A stretch of 64,000 nt of DNA, from contig NZ_SNWG01000001.1 in assembly GCF_004362195.1 (NCBI RefSeq), forward strand, positions 1-64,000, in the 5' to 3' direction. This document shows positions 19,707 to 29,053 of this stretch, one piece after another. This DNA comes from Microbacterium sp. BK668. GTDB lineage: Bacteria > Actinomycetota > Actinomycetes > Actinomycetales > Microbacteriaceae. The first letter of the stretch is position 1. Every line of letters starts with the position of its first letter. The notes beneath the pieces are model-generated. The model was given only the letters and a program-made list of their open reading frames with translations. It was not told where the DNA came from and did no database searches. A program made the position numbers and the translations under genes.

Positions 19707-20541
19707 TCGCCGGGCCGACGACCGGGTCCTGCCGATCACCCGCTGGGTCGCGCTCGCGATCGTGCCCTTCCTGGTGGTGGCGGCCTTCCTGCTCTTCGCC
19801 TTCCCCCAGCGCACCGGCGAGCTCTTCGCGTGGGCGATCGCCGTCCCCCTGTCGGCGTTCTTCCTCGCCTCCGCGTACGTCGGGGGGATCTGGTTCTTCG
19901 TCGGCGTCGTGCGCGCCCGGCGCTGGCATTCCGTGAAGCACGGATTCCCCGCCGTCGTCGTGTTCGCCGGCGCCCTCCTTCTGGCGACTCTGCTGCACCT
20001 CGACCGGTTCTCGCAGAATCTCTCGTTCGCCGTGTGGATGGCCCTGTACGCCACGACGCCGTTCGTCGTCGCCGCGCTGGCCGTCGTGCAGAGCCCCCGT
20101 GATCCGCGTACGCCTGATTCCGTGGATGCCGCGATCCCCCGGCGCTGGCGGTACGTCCTCGCCGGGATCGGCGCGGCGGCCTTGGCGTTCGGCGCGGTGG
20201 TGTTCGTCGCACCCCAGTTCGCGATGGGCTTCTGGGCGTGGCCGCTCACGCCGCTGACGGCGCAGGTCACCGGTGCCGTGCTGACCCTCACCGGAGTCGT
20301 CAACGCCGGGCTTCTGTGGGACGACCGGTGGAGCGCGTTCCGGACGCTCTTCCAGGCGCAGCTGCTCAGCCTCGTCGCGATCTCCGTCTCGCTCGTGGCG
20401 CGCCGGGACGATCTGCTGTGGGAGCGTCCGATGACGTTCGGGCTCCTGGTGCTCGTCGGCGGGGCGCTCGTCCTCTACGCCGTCTTCACGCTGCGCTGCG
20501 AGGCGCTCTCACGCCGCGCCACGGCATCCCTCCGCGCGTGA
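19699..20541 (+). CDS. eight-helix membrane protein coupled to the STAND ATPase
   Basis: 280 aa, GTG start inside the end of the STAND gene (8-nt overlap), with GGAG 7 nt upstream. I count eight hydrophobic segments, apparently as two sets of four separated by a polar loop (about residues 130-150, SPRDPRTPDSVD). I do not recognise the family. Translational coupling suggests that it works with the STAND protein, for example as membrane effector or anchor. That is inference. Confidence 0.8.
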   Translation: MGDRRADDRVLPITRWVALAIVPFLVVAAFLLFAFPQRTGELFAWAIAVPLSAFFLASAYVGGIWFFVGVVRARRWHSVKHGFPAVVVFAGALLLATLLHLDRFSQNLSFAVWMALYATTPFVVAALAVVQSPRDPRTPDSVDAAIPRRWRYVLAGIGAAALAFGAVVFVAPQFAMGFWAWPLTPLTAQVTGAVLTLTGVVNAGLLWDDRWSAFRTLFQAQLLSLVAISVSLVARRDDLLWERPMTFGLLVLVGGALVLYAVFTLRCEALSRRATASLRA

Positions 20542-20597
20542 TGACGTGCTCGCGCGCAGTCGCGGGCATCCGGTGGGAGCCGAAGGCGCAGGCGGGT

Positions 20598-21968
20598 TCA
20601 GCTCGCGGGCTCGAGCGCGAGACGGTCGCGGACGACGTCGGCCAGCCTCTCGGCGGCGCCCCGCGCGGCCGCCTCGTCCGCGGCCTCGACCATGACGCGG
20701 ACGAGGGGCTCGGTGCCGCTCGCCCGCAGCAGCACGCGTCCGGTGTCGGCCAGCTCCGCCTCGACCTCGGCGACGGCTGCGAGGACGACCTCGTCGCTCT
20801 TGGCGCGCGAGCGGTCGACGCCGCGGACGTTGACGAGCACCTGCGGATAGACCGTCATGATCGACGCCAGCTCCGCCAGCGTCTTGCCCTGACGCGCCAT
20901 CTCGCCGACCAGGTGCAAGCCGGTGAGCAGGCCGTCGCCCGTGGTGGCGTACTCGCTCATGATGACGTGGCCCGACTGCTCGCCGCCGAGGGCGAAGCCG
21001 CCCTCGTCCATGCGCTCGAGGACGTAACGGTCGCCGACAGCGGTCTGTTCGACGCGGATCCCGTGCTCGGCCATGGCGCGGTGGAGGCCGAGATTGCTCA
21101 TGACGGTCGCGACGAGCGTGTCGTGCGCGAGACGGCCGCGCTCCTTCATCGAGACCGCGAGGATCGCCATGATCTGATCGCCGTCGACGATGCGCCCGTT
21201 CGCGTCGACCGCAAGGCAGCGATCGGCGTCGCCGTCGTGGGCGATGCCGAGGTCGGCGCCCGCCTCCACCACTGCGCGCGCTAGCTGGTCGAGGTGCGTC
21301 GAGCCGACGCCTTCGTTGATGTTCAGCCCGTCGGGGTCGGCGCCGATCACGGTCACCGTCGCGCCGGCATCGCGGAACGTCTCGGGGGACACGCCGGCGG
21401 CGGCGCCGTGCGCACAGTCGAGGACGACGTGGATGCCGTCGAGGCGGTGCGTGAGCGACGCGAGGAGGTGCACGACGTAGCGGTCCTCGGCGTCGGCGAA
21501 GCGGCGGATGCGACCGACCTCCGCGCCGGTGGGCTGGAGCTTGGGCCCGGCCATCGCCGTCTCGATGCGCTGCTCCACGATGTCGGGGAGCTTGACGCCG
21601 CCGCGGGCGAAGATCTTAATGCCGTTGTCGGGCGCGGGGTTGTGCGACGCCGAGACCATGACGCCGAAGTCGGCGTCGGTGTCGGCGATGAGGAACGCCG
21701 TCGCCGGGGTCGGCAGGACGCCGGCTTCGAGGACGTCGACGCCCGACGACGCCAGGCCCGCGGCGACCGCCGCGGCGAGGAACTCACCGGAGATGCGGGG
21801 ATCGCGGGCGACGACCGCCGTGAGGCGCTTACCGGCGGCGCGGCGGGCGTCGGCAGTACGGCCCTGGCCCAGGACGACAGCGGTCGCCTGGGCCAGGGTG
21901 AGAGCGAGGTCGGCGGTGAGGGGGCCGTTGGCCAGCCCCCGCACCCCGTCCGTGCCGAAAAGCGGCAT
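20598..21968 (-). CDS. glmM: phosphoglucosamine mutase
   Basis: 456 aa. It has [14 protein letters not shown], the active-site loop VSASHNP with phosphoserine Ser108, the metal-binding DGDADRC and the C-terminal phosphate loop [15 protein letters not shown]. It converts GlcN-6-P to GlcN-1-P for UDP-GlcNAc. It follows rpsI by 15 bp on the same strand, so it is probably read through from the rplM promoter. Confidence 0.97.
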   Translation of the reverse strand: MPLFGTDGVRGLANGPLTADLALTLAQATAVVLGQGRTADARRAAGKRLTAVVARDPRISGEFLAAAVAAGLASSGVDVLEAGVLPTPATAFLIADTDADFGVMVSASHNPAPDNGIKIFARGGVKLPDIVEQRIETAMAGPKLQPTGAEVGRIRRFADAEDRYVVHLLASLTHRLDGIHVVLDCAHGAAAGVSPETFRDAGATVTVIGADPDGLNINEGVGSTHLDQLARAVVEAGADLGIAHDGDADRCLAVDANGRIVDGDQIMAILAVSMKERGRLAHDTLVATVMSNLGLHRAMAEHGIRVEQTAVGDRYVLERMDEGGFALGGEQSGHVIMSEYATTGDGLLTGLHLVGEMARQGKTLAELASIMTVYPQVLVNVRGVDRSRAKSDEVVLAAVAEVEAELADTGRVLLRASGTEPLVRVMVEAADEAAARGAAERLADVVRDRLALEPAS

Positions 21969-21983
21969 CGGATGCGACTCGCT

Positions 21984-22466
21984 TTAGCGCTTCGAGTACT
22001 GAGGCGCCTTGCGGGCCTTCTTGAGACCGGCCTTCTTGCGCTCCTTCACGCGGGCGTCGCGCGAGAGGAAGCCGGCCTTCTTGAGCGTCGGGCGGTTGTT
22101 CTCGACGTCGATCTCGTTCAGCGCACGGGCGATGCCGAGGCGCAGCGCGCCGGCCTGGCCCGAGGGGCCGCCGCCCGAGATGCGTGCGATGACGTCGTAC
22201 GCGCCGGTGAGGTTCAGCACCGTGAAGGGGTCGGTGATGAGCTGCTGGTGGAGCTTGTTCGGGAAGTAGTCCTCGAACGTACGGCCGTTGACCGTGATGG
22301 TGCCGGTGCCGGGGACGAGGCGCACGCGCGCGATCGCCTCCTTGCGACGGCCGACAGCGGCGCCGGGGACCGAGAGCACGGGGCGCTCGGCGGCGACGGC
22401 CTCCTGGTCGACCGGGGTCTCGGTCGAGTAGTTGCTGAGGTCTGCGGAATCCTGGATCTTCGCCAC
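21984..22466 (-). CDS. rpsI: 30S ribosomal protein S9
   Basis: 160 aa. The S9 core covers about residues 35-160 ([17 protein letters not shown], ending [12 protein letters not shown] with the C-terminal tail that contacts P-site tRNA). The first 35 residues are an acidic extension common in actinobacteria. It is in an operon with rplM, 26 bp upstream. Confidence 0.97.
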   Translation of the reverse strand: MAKIQDSADLSNYSTETPVDQEAVAAERPVLSVPGAAVGRRKEAIARVRLVPGTGTITVNGRTFEDYFPNKLHQQLITDPFTVLNLTGAYDVIARISGGGPSGQAGALRLGIARALNEIDVENNRPTLKKAGFLSRDARVKERKKAGLKKARKAPQYSKR

Positions 22467-22492
22467 GAGTGTGTCCTTATTCTGGGCGGCGC

Positions 22493-22939
22493 TTACTGGG
22501 CGACCTGGTCGAAGGTGTAGGTCTTGGGCTGCTGGGCGGCGTGCGGGTGGGCCTCACCGGCGTACACCTTCAGCTTCGACAGCTGCTGGCGGCCCAGGCT
22601 GTTCTTGGGGAGCATGCCGCGGACGGCCTTCTCCACGGCGCGGACGGGGTTCTTCTCGAGGAGCTCCTCGTAGCTGACCGCCTTGAGGCCGCCCGGGTAG
22701 CCCGAGTGGCGGTAGGCCATCTTCTTCTGAAGCTTCTGGCCCGTGAGGGCGACCTTGTCGGCGTTGACGATGATGACGAAGTCACCGGTGTCGACGTGGT
22801 TGGCGAAGGTGGCCTTGTGCTTGCCGCGGAGGAGGGCCGCCGCGTGCGAGGCGAGGCGTCCGAGGACGACGTCGGTCGCGTCGATGACCAGCCACTCGCG
22901 CTGGACTTCGCCAGCCTTGGGGGTGAAAGTGCGCGTCAC
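22493..22939 (-). CDS. rplM: 50S ribosomal protein L13
   Basis: 148 aa from GTG 22939. It has [16 protein letters not shown], the [20 protein letters not shown] segment and [18 protein letters not shown]. First gene of rplM-rpsI-glmM. The frame is open for 90 codons upstream, but that part is the untranslated leader and promoter. Confidence 0.97.
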   Translation of the reverse strand: MTRTFTPKAGEVQREWLVIDATDVVLGRLASHAAALLRGKHKATFANHVDTGDFVIIVNADKVALTGQKLQKKMAYRHSGYPGGLKAVSYEELLEKNPVRAVEKAVRGMLPKNSLGRQQLSKLKVYAGEAHPHAAQQPKTYTFDQVAQ

Positions 22940-23081
22940 AGTAGTGCTGCTTTCTAGATCGAACGGAGAGGTTCGTGAATCCCGCTCCGGGGTGCTTCGC
23001 GGTGTCGGTCCCCGAGTTCGTCGAGGGGCGAAGACGCCAGTGGAGGGCTCACGTTCGCGGTGCCGGGTCAGCCGAGCCGGA

Positions 23082-23123
23082 CACCAAAGGTCGAGTCTAC
23101 GGCATCCGGATGCCTCGTCCAAA
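23082..23123 (-). promoter_or_regulatory. rplM operon promoter, matching the infA promoter
   Basis: On the minus strand -35 TTTGGA (23118-23123) and -10 TAGACT (23094-23099) are 18 bp apart. The start-site region reads on as CGACCTTTGGTG. The 19 bp at 23082-23100 match 17 of 19 with 59772-59790 in front of infA. A leader of about 145 nt would precede rplM. Confidence 0.65.
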
Positions 23124-23517
23124 CCGGGCGGGGACGAGGGAGGGCCCCCGGCCGGCTTGGGGATGCGCCTGGGGAAGCGCCCGACCGGGGACCTGTCCAT
23201 ACACGTCATGGGGCCATGAAGCCCGGACGCGAGTCATACGTCCCGCGGAACGTGATACGGGAGGCGGTACCAGACTATCGGAGGGGATCCGGCAGCCGGA
23301 CAACCGATACGCGATGGACGCGTAGTCGACAGGTTGCGGCGAACACCGCCGGAGCCGCGGACACGATGTCGTCCGCCGGAGTCGCCTGCGGCGATGTCTG
23401 CCCTCATCCCCGAGGGGTCACCGATCCGGGAAGCCGGCGCGCGGCGCGGTAAGCTTGCGAGTCGTCGCAGCGTCCGTACCCCCCAAGCGGCGCATCCCTC
23501 GCTCGCCGGAGAGTGTC
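23124..23517. other. intergenic region, no gene seen
   Basis: Between the rplM promoter and the next small gene I find no supported coding frame or RNA gene. The upstream part presumably carries the promoter of the 81-aa protein, but no hexamer pair stands out. Confidence 0.4.
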
Positions 23518-23763
23518 ATGGAGTTGTTCGCCGTCCTTCTGTCCGTGATGGCCGTATGGACCGCGGTCGGCATCGTCCTCGCCGTCGCGATCGGTCGCGC
23601 GTCGGCGGCCGCGGAGCACGAGTACCAGCTCAGCGCCCTGAGCCGCGGCATCCGCCTGCCGGAGGACCCCTCCGGTGGGACGCCGGAACCCGACGCCCGA
23701 GCGGAACGTCCCGAGGTGACGGACGAACTCCACCGCCGGGGCAACTCGATGAACCGGCCCTGA
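23518..23763 (+). CDS. small single-pass membrane protein
   Basis: 81 aa from the ATG at 23518, with GGAGAG 5-10 nt upstream. One helix at about residues 2-26 (MELFAVLLSVMAVWTAVG..) is followed by a polar cytoplasmic tail rich in Pro, Glu and Arg. I do not recognise the family. It precedes galU by 71 bp. Confidence 0.55.
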   Translation: MELFAVLLSVMAVWTAVGIVLAVAIGRASAAAEHEYQLSALSRGIRLPEDPSGGTPEPDARAERPEVTDELHRRGNSMNRP

Positions 23764-23834
23764 TCGTCCGCATCGGCGTCGGCCTGTCACCTTCCCGAAA
23801 TCGCCCCTTCATGCAGCGTCTCTAGGGTCGGACC

Positions 23835-24731
23835 ATGACTACTTCCTCGATCAAGGCGGTCATCCCCGCTGCAGGCCTCGGTACGCGCTTCCTTCCCGCC
23901 ACCAAGGCGATGCCGAAGGAGATGCTGCCCGTCGTCGACAAGCCCGCCATCCAGTACGTGGTCGAAGAGGCGGTGGCCGCCGGCATCGATGACATCCTCG
24001 TGATCATCGGGCGCAACAAGAACGCGCTGGCCAACCACTTCGACCGGGTCACCGAGCTCGAGCACACGCTTGAGCAGAAGGGCGACCACAGCAAGCTCGA
24101 GCGCGTCATGCAGCCGAGCTCGCTCGCCGACATCCACTTCGTGCGCCAGGGCGACCCCAAGGGTCTCGGGCACGCCGTCCTCCGGGCCAAGAAGCACGTC
24201 GGCAACGAGACATTCGCGGTGATGCTGGGCGACGACCTGATCGACGCCCGCGACCCCCTCCTCGCGCGCATGATCGAAGTCTCGACGTCTCAGTCGGCAA
24301 CCGTGGTCGCCCTCATGCGGGTCGACCCGTCGCAGATCCACCTCTATGGGTGCGCAGACGTCGACCCGACCGACGAGGATGACGTCGTTTCCATCAAGGG
24401 GCTGGTCGAGAAGCCTTCGCCGGCCGATGCGCCGAGCGACCTGGCCATCATCGGCCGATACGTGCTCAAGCCCGAGATCTTCGACGTCCTCGACGAGACC
24501 GAGCCCGGCAAGGGCGGCGAGATCCAGCTGACAGACGCCCTCGAGGTTCTCGCGGCTGACACGTCGATCGCGGGTCCGGTCCTGGGGGTTGTCTTCGATG
24601 GACGACGCTACGACACGGGGGACCGCCTCGAGTATCTGAAGTCCAGCATCCAGCTCGCCCTCGACCGGGACGACCTCGGACCCGACCTCGCCGCGTGGAT
24701 CAAGGAGATCTCGCCCGCGCTGCCCGCATGA
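23835..24731 (+). CDS. galU: UTP-glucose-1-phosphate uridylyltransferase
   Basis: 298 aa. It has the nucleotidyltransferase signature AAGLGTRFLPATKAMPKEML, followed by PVVDKPAIQYVVEEA, and later VEKPSPADAPSDLAIIGRYV and GGEIQLTDAL. It makes UDP-glucose, the precursor for Ugd at 46 kb and for glucosyl transfer. It stands at the left edge of the polysaccharide locus. Confidence 0.96.
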   Translation: MTTSSIKAVIPAAGLGTRFLPATKAMPKEMLPVVDKPAIQYVVEEAVAAGIDDILVIIGRNKNALANHFDRVTELEHTLEQKGDHSKLERVMQPSSLADIHFVRQGDPKGLGHAVLRAKKHVGNETFAVMLGDDLIDARDPLLARMIEVSTSQSATVVALMRVDPSQIHLYGCADVDPTDEDDVVSIKGLVEKPSPADAPSDLAIIGRYVLKPEIFDVLDETEPGKGGEIQLTDALEVLAADTSIAGPVLGVVFDGRRYDTGDRLEYLKSSIQLALDRDDLGPDLAAWIKEISPALPA

Positions 24732-24777
24732 CCGGTCAGCGCGGCCCTCGACGAGCGTCGTCACGAGAGGGCCCGGC

Positions 24778-25227
24778 ATGACGATCAGGACGCCGGGCCG
24801 CCCAGGGGTCCCCGCACGGATCATCGGCATCGTGCTGCTGGCCGCTTACCTCGCGCTGGGGGCGACGATCGTGCTGTGGCCGCAGCGCGTGGACGGCGAC
24901 TCCCTGGACGTCTACCGCGTGCTCTACCAGCTCTACGGGCGCGGAATGCCGAGATGGATCACCTACGACGTCGTGCAGTTCGCGGCGAACGTCGTGCTGG
25001 CGGCGCCGATGGCCTTCTTCCTGGCGATGATCCTGCCGGGGAGACTGTGGTGGGTCGCCGCACTCCTCTGCTCGGCACTGTTCGGTCTCGGCGAGGCAGC
25101 CCAGTTCTTCCTGCCCTCGCGCATGCCGAGCGTCTGGGATGTCGTCGCCAACTCCGCAGGAGCCGTGATCGGCGCTCTTCTCTGGCGGGGAACGGGCGGA
25201 CGGCCACGGAGTCGACGCTTCTACTGA
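24778..25227 (+). CDS. VanZ-like membrane protein
   Basis: 149 aa with four predicted helices. The VanZ-type pattern is visible: FAANVVLAAPMAFFLAMILP, then GEAAQFFLPSRMPSVWDVVANSAGAVIG. Members occur near cell-envelope polymer genes; the biochemical role is unknown. A GGCCCTC/GAGGGCC hairpin (24743-24773) lies between galU and this gene and could reduce read-through. Confidence 0.82.
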   Translation: MTIRTPGRPGVPARIIGIVLLAAYLALGATIVLWPQRVDGDSLDVYRVLYQLYGRGMPRWITYDVVQFAANVVLAAPMAFFLAMILPGRLWWVAALLCSALFGLGEAAQFFLPSRMPSVWDVVANSAGAVIGALLWRGTGGRPRSRRFY

Positions 25228-25285
25228 CCTCTCGTGCCGCAGACGTCATCCTCGACGCCATCGGCACCGAGTGATCGGCTGAACC

Positions 25286-25313
25286 GCTCGGAGGCTGATC
25301 TCAGCCTCCGAGC
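25286..25313. terminator. bidirectional terminator containing a stop codon
   Basis: Perfect 13-bp arms (GCTCGGAGGCTGA at 25286-25298, TCAGCCTCCGAGC at 25301-25313) are separated by 2 bp. It lies between the convergent VanZ-like and acyltransferase genes, and the acyltransferase stop codon is the first triplet of the right arm. Confidence 0.75.
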
Positions 25314-27295
25314 AGCTTCTCCCGCAGTGCAGAGGTCACGTGGTCTCCGTGGGTCAGCGTCCACGTCCTGGTCAGGTGATTGGAGTCCCGGTACATGAGG
25401 ACGTCGTCCTGCACGACGCGGCAGGTTCGATCGTCGCAGTAGTCGTCGGCGGTATCGAGGAACGTGAATCCGGGCTCGACCGGGACATCGAGAGCGGCCA
25501 GCTCTCTGTAGACGGCGTCCCGATCGATCGAGCAGCCCGACTCGCCGAACACGTCGAGGCACACCGGTACATCGTTCGGGAACCACGGATTGTCTCGCAG
25601 AGCGAGCACCGGGATGCCGGCGTCTGCAAGCTCGTCGAAGTAGAGGCGATAGGCGTCGGGGATCTGCTCACGGCCGTCGATCGACCGCGACCCGATCGTG
25701 ACGACGAGAGACGGCCGATCGGCGATGATGCTCTCGAGTGCTGCGGTAGACCACTCGGCACACGAGGGGTGGAAGCTGACGTCGTCGAACGCGTCCACCT
25801 CTCCGAAGACGCATCCGCTCTTCGTCATCGAGACGACTCGCGCGTCCGTCTCTTCCGCGACGCTTCTGACGGCATCCAGCCATTGCAGGGAATGCGACCC
25901 TCCTACCAGCACGATGGTGCGTGACCCCTCCACCACGCCCGACTCGCACACCGTCAGTTCGGCTGACCGGATCGTCTGGTGACACCCGTCGCTGTACGCA
26001 TCGACATTGTCGTCACGGGCATAGATCGGCGCAGGCACGGGCGCTGCGGTGATCGGCTCACCCGCCACATGCGCGGCGACGTCGCTCGCTGCCGCCGAGT
26101 ACGCCTCGGCGGCAGTGCGGTTCCAGAGCCAGACCGCACTCGCCGCCGGCACCATCAGGAGAAGGCAGGCGATGACTGTCGCCGTCGCAGATCGGCGAAG
26201 GAATGCGGAGCTGCGAACAGGGACCTCGACCAGCTTCGTCGTAGCCACTGCGAGCACCGCCGACACGACGAGGATTGCAAGCCCCGCGAAGAAGTGCATG
26301 TCGTCGCCGAACTGCAGGCGATAGAAGATCAGCAGCGGCCAGTGCCACAGGTAGAAGGCGAATGACGACTCAGCGAACCACAGGACGGGACGCGCCCGGA
26401 GGATGCGTGGCTCGCGAGAGTTCCAGGCGCTGACGATGATGAGTATCGCAGCGCCGGCCGGAACGAGCGCGATCGCGCCGGGGAACATGGTGGACAGGTC
26501 GAAGATCGCTCCCAGACTCAACAGGACGATGAGGCCGAGCCAGCCGAGAGCGGCCGCGATCGTCTTGTTGCGAAGCTCTCGCGTGAGGAGGATCGCCGCG
26601 AGGACGCCGGCCATGAATTCCCAGAGGCGAGTGAGAGTGCTGAAGTAGGCGACCGGCTGGTCGACCGCCGTCAAATAGACCGAGTAGGCGAATGAAGCGA
26701 GGAAGATGACGCTCGCCATGACGGCGACGATCTTGCGCGGCTCTCGACCGACGCGCACCGCGACAGCGACAGCCGATGCCACAAGGAGCGGAAAGATCAC
26801 GTAGAACTGCACCTGCAGCGACAGCGCCCAGAACTGTTGGAACGGCGACGCCATCGCCCCTTGTTGGAGATAGTCCGTCGCGGAACGGATCAGCTGCCAG
26901 TTCTCACCGAAGATGATGCTGGCGACGCCGTGCGTGATGGTCGTATCCCACAGCGCAGGCGGTATCCAGAACCGCCCCGCCACCACGGTGGCGAAGATGA
27001 CGACCGCCGCGGACGGGATGACTCGGCGCGCGGTCCGGAGGTGGTATCGACCGATGAACGATGCGCGACGGGAAGAGTCGATCGTCGCCAGCTTGAGAAG
27101 CGACAGCGTGGCGAAGTATCCGGCCACCACGAAGAACACGTCGACGCCGCCGGAGACGCGGCCGAACCAGATGTGGTAGATCGCGACCAGCAGCGCAGCG
27201 ATCGTGCGCAGTCCCTGGACGCCGGTGAGATAGCGCTTCGGCGGGCCGGCCGTCGATGGCGAGCCCGATCGCGTCGTGCTGGTGTCGGTGACCAT
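25301..27295 (-). CDS. acyltransferase-3 membrane protein with C-terminal SGNH domain
   Basis: 664 aa from the ATG at 27295 (AGGGAG 9 nt upstream; an ATG at 27301 is too close to that site). Residues about 20-390 form the OafA/YrhL-type acyltransferase-3 membrane domain with LRTIAALLVAIYHI, whose His is the conserved catalytic residue, and GGVDVFFVVAGYFA. About residues 440-660 form an extracytoplasmic SGNH domain with VGGSHSLQW and YRDSNHLT near the end. Such fusions O-acetylate sugars of O-antigen or exopolysaccharide. It is divergent from the main gene run and next to the priming transferase. Confidence 0.88.
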   Translation of the reverse strand: MVTDTSTTRSGSPSTAGPPKRYLTGVQGLRTIAALLVAIYHIWFGRVSGGVDVFFVVAGYFATLSLLKLATIDSSRRASFIGRYHLRTARRVIPSAAVVIFATVVAGRFWIPPALWDTTITHGVASIIFGENWQLIRSATDYLQQGAMASPFQQFWALSLQVQFYVIFPLLVASAVAVAVRVGREPRKIVAVMASVIFLASFAYSVYLTAVDQPVAYFSTLTRLWEFMAGVLAAILLTRELRNKTIAAALGWLGLIVLLSLGAIFDLSTMFPGAIALVPAGAAILIIVSAWNSREPRILRARPVLWFAESSFAFYLWHWPLLIFYRLQFGDDMHFFAGLAILVVSAVLAVATTKLVEVPVRSSAFLRRSATATVIACLLLMVPAASAVWLWNRTAAEAYSAAASDVAAHVAGEPITAAPVPAPIYARDDNVDAYSDGCHQTIRSAELTVCESGVVEGSRTIVLVGGSHSLQWLDAVRSVAEETDARVVSMTKSGCVFGEVDAFDDVSFHPSCAEWSTAALESIIADRPSLVVTIGSRSIDGREQIPDAYRLYFDELADAGIPVLALRDNPWFPNDVPVCLDVFGESGCSIDRDAVYRELAALDVPVEPGFTFLDTADDYCDDRTCRVVQDDVLMYRDSNHLTRTWTLTHGDHVTSALREKLLGG

Positions 27296-27337
27296 CAGCA
27301 TCGGCTCCCTGGAGTCGACGATCGGCGCCTGCCGGGA

Positions 27338-28858
27338 TCAGTACGCGCCGTCGCTTCTCAGAACCGCGCGGACCGTCTTGAGCAGGATCACGAGGTCGCC
27401 TGTCAGCGTCCAGTTCTCGACGTAGAACAGATCCAGCCGCACTGTCGCATCCCAGTCGAGGTCACTTCGGCCGCTGACCTGCCAGAGACCCGTGATGCCC
27501 GGCTTGACGAGAAAGCGCCGGTGCACGGAGTCCGCGTACTGCCGGACTTCACGATCGAGCGGCGGACGCGGGCCCACGAGCGCCATGTCGCCCCGCACCA
27601 CGTTGAACAGCTGAGGCAGCTCGTCGAGGCTGAACCGGCGCAGGATGCGACCGATGCTCGTCACGCGCGGGTCATCCTTCATCTTGAACATCACGTCGTT
27701 GCCGCTGTCGCGGTCCGCCTGGGCGAGCTCGGCGAGACGCTCCTCCGCGTCGACGTACATCGAGCGGAATTTCAGCATGGAGAATCGCTCGCCGCCGAGA
27801 CCGATCCGCTCCTGACGGAAGAAGATCCCCCCGGGGCTCGACATCTGCACGGCAACCATCACAGCCACGAGCACGGGTGCGAGGAGCAGGATGAGCGCCC
27901 CGGCCGCCAGGACGTCGAAGACCCGCTTGGCGTGCAGCTTGCCCCCGCGATAGCGCGGTGTTTCGACGTGCACCAGCGGGAGCCCGGACACGGGGCGGGT
28001 GTGGAGGCGGGGACCGCCGATGTCGGTGAGGCTCGGTGCCACGATGAGGTGCTGCTGACCGGGCTCGAGCTGCCAGCTGAGCGTGCGCACTGTGTCGGCG
28101 CTCAGCTCATTCGAGCTCGTGATGAGAACCGTGTCCGCAGACACGCGACGAAGCGCATCCATCACGTTGGACACCGATCCGGAGACGGCGATCTCTGTGC
28201 CGGGGATGTAGTCGGCGATGCGTCCGGTCGGAGTGCAGCCACCGACGACATAAAGGCCCGCTGCCGGGTTGCGCTGCAGGTCACGAGCCGTCGAAGCCAC
28301 CGACTCCTCGGAACCGACGAGAAGGACGCGGTTCGCCATCCGGCCCTGCTTCCGTTGCGCGACGAGCCAGCGGCGCGCGACCCAACGGCTCAGAAGCAGG
28401 ACGCCCACCGTCGCGGCGAGCCCCGCGGCGAGAATGAAAGGGAGACCCGAAACCCGGAACACGTACGCGAAGAGCGCGACCGACGTTATCGCCAAGAAGC
28501 ACGACCTGACGACCGCCCGGTACTCCTGGCTTCCCACGCCGACGACGCGGGACGTGCGGCTGCCCGACAGAGACAGCAGCGTGCCTATCGCGATCGCTAT
28601 GACCGCGACGACGACCCAGACGGATACCTCGGCGGATGCTGCGATGACCTCCACCGAGACCGTCGCCGGATGCGGCACCACCAGCACGGTGGCGATCAGG
28701 GCGAGTGCGATCAGGATCGAGTCGGAAACGACGAGCGCGCGCGCGTACTGTCGCTCCCACTTGACCGACGGCTTGGCGGCAGCACGTGCGGCCCTGCTTG
28801 TGATCGTGGCCGAGGGCTTGGTCGACGTACGATCATCCAACGCGAACGACGTTGCCAT
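27338..28858 (-). CDS. exopolysaccharide priming polyprenyl glycosylphosphotransferase
   Basis: 506 aa. The N-terminal half has about four helices and a CoA-binding-like Rossmann region (NRVLLVGSEESVASTARDL). The C-terminal part is the bacterial sugar transferase domain starting KRVFDVLAAGALILLLAPVL, with FRQERIGLGGERFSMLKFRSM and the active-site stretch LDELPQLFNVVRGDMALVGP. It should place the first sugar phosphate on undecaprenyl phosphate. GGAGGAG lies 7 nt before the ATG. It faces away from the main assembly genes. Confidence 0.93.
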   Translation of the reverse strand: MATSFALDDRTSTKPSATITSRAARAAAKPSVKWERQYARALVVSDSILIALALIATVLVVPHPATVSVEVIAASAEVSVWVVVAVIAIAIGTLLSLSGSRTSRVVGVGSQEYRAVVRSCFLAITSVALFAYVFRVSGLPFILAAGLAATVGVLLLSRWVARRWLVAQRKQGRMANRVLLVGSEESVASTARDLQRNPAAGLYVVGGCTPTGRIADYIPGTEIAVSGSVSNVMDALRRVSADTVLITSSNELSADTVRTLSWQLEPGQQHLIVAPSLTDIGGPRLHTRPVSGLPLVHVETPRYRGGKLHAKRVFDVLAAGALILLLAPVLVAVMVAVQMSSPGGIFFRQERIGLGGERFSMLKFRSMYVDAEERLAELAQADRDSGNDVMFKMKDDPRVTSIGRILRRFSLDELPQLFNVVRGDMALVGPRPPLDREVRQYADSVHRRFLVKPGITGLWQVSGRSDLDWDATVRLDLFYVENWTLTGDLVILLKTVRAVLRSDGAY

Positions 28859-29040
28859 CTGCTATCTCCTCCGGTCGACTGCTGTCGCGGGCGAGCGGAG
28901 GCAGGAAGGTCCTCCGTCACTCCCGAGGAACGGTCCCGAGCTCATCATTGCGTCGTTTTGCCAACGGTGGGTTACCGCGTTGTTACGGCGGAGGCAATTA
29001 CCTGCCCCGGCCCGCGCGACAGCGCGCAACATGCGCTGGC

Positions 29041-29046
29041 TATGAT
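29041..29046 (+). promoter_or_regulatory. -10 element for a leaderless transcript
   Basis: TATGAT ends 7 nt before the ATG at 29054, the spacing seen for leaderless mRNAs in actinobacteria. No Shine-Dalgarno sequence lies before that ATG. The -35 region is weak. Confidence 0.5.
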
Positions 29047-29053
29047 GCGCGGC

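Noticed and set aside
15990..20303. Open frame of about 1440 codons on the minus strand
   Set aside because: Antisense to ppx, the STAND gene and the membrane protein, all of which have clear motifs in the sense frame.
22940..23080. Autoregulatory L13 leader RNA
   Set aside because: A leader is likely, but I could not fold a structure that matches a known leader type.
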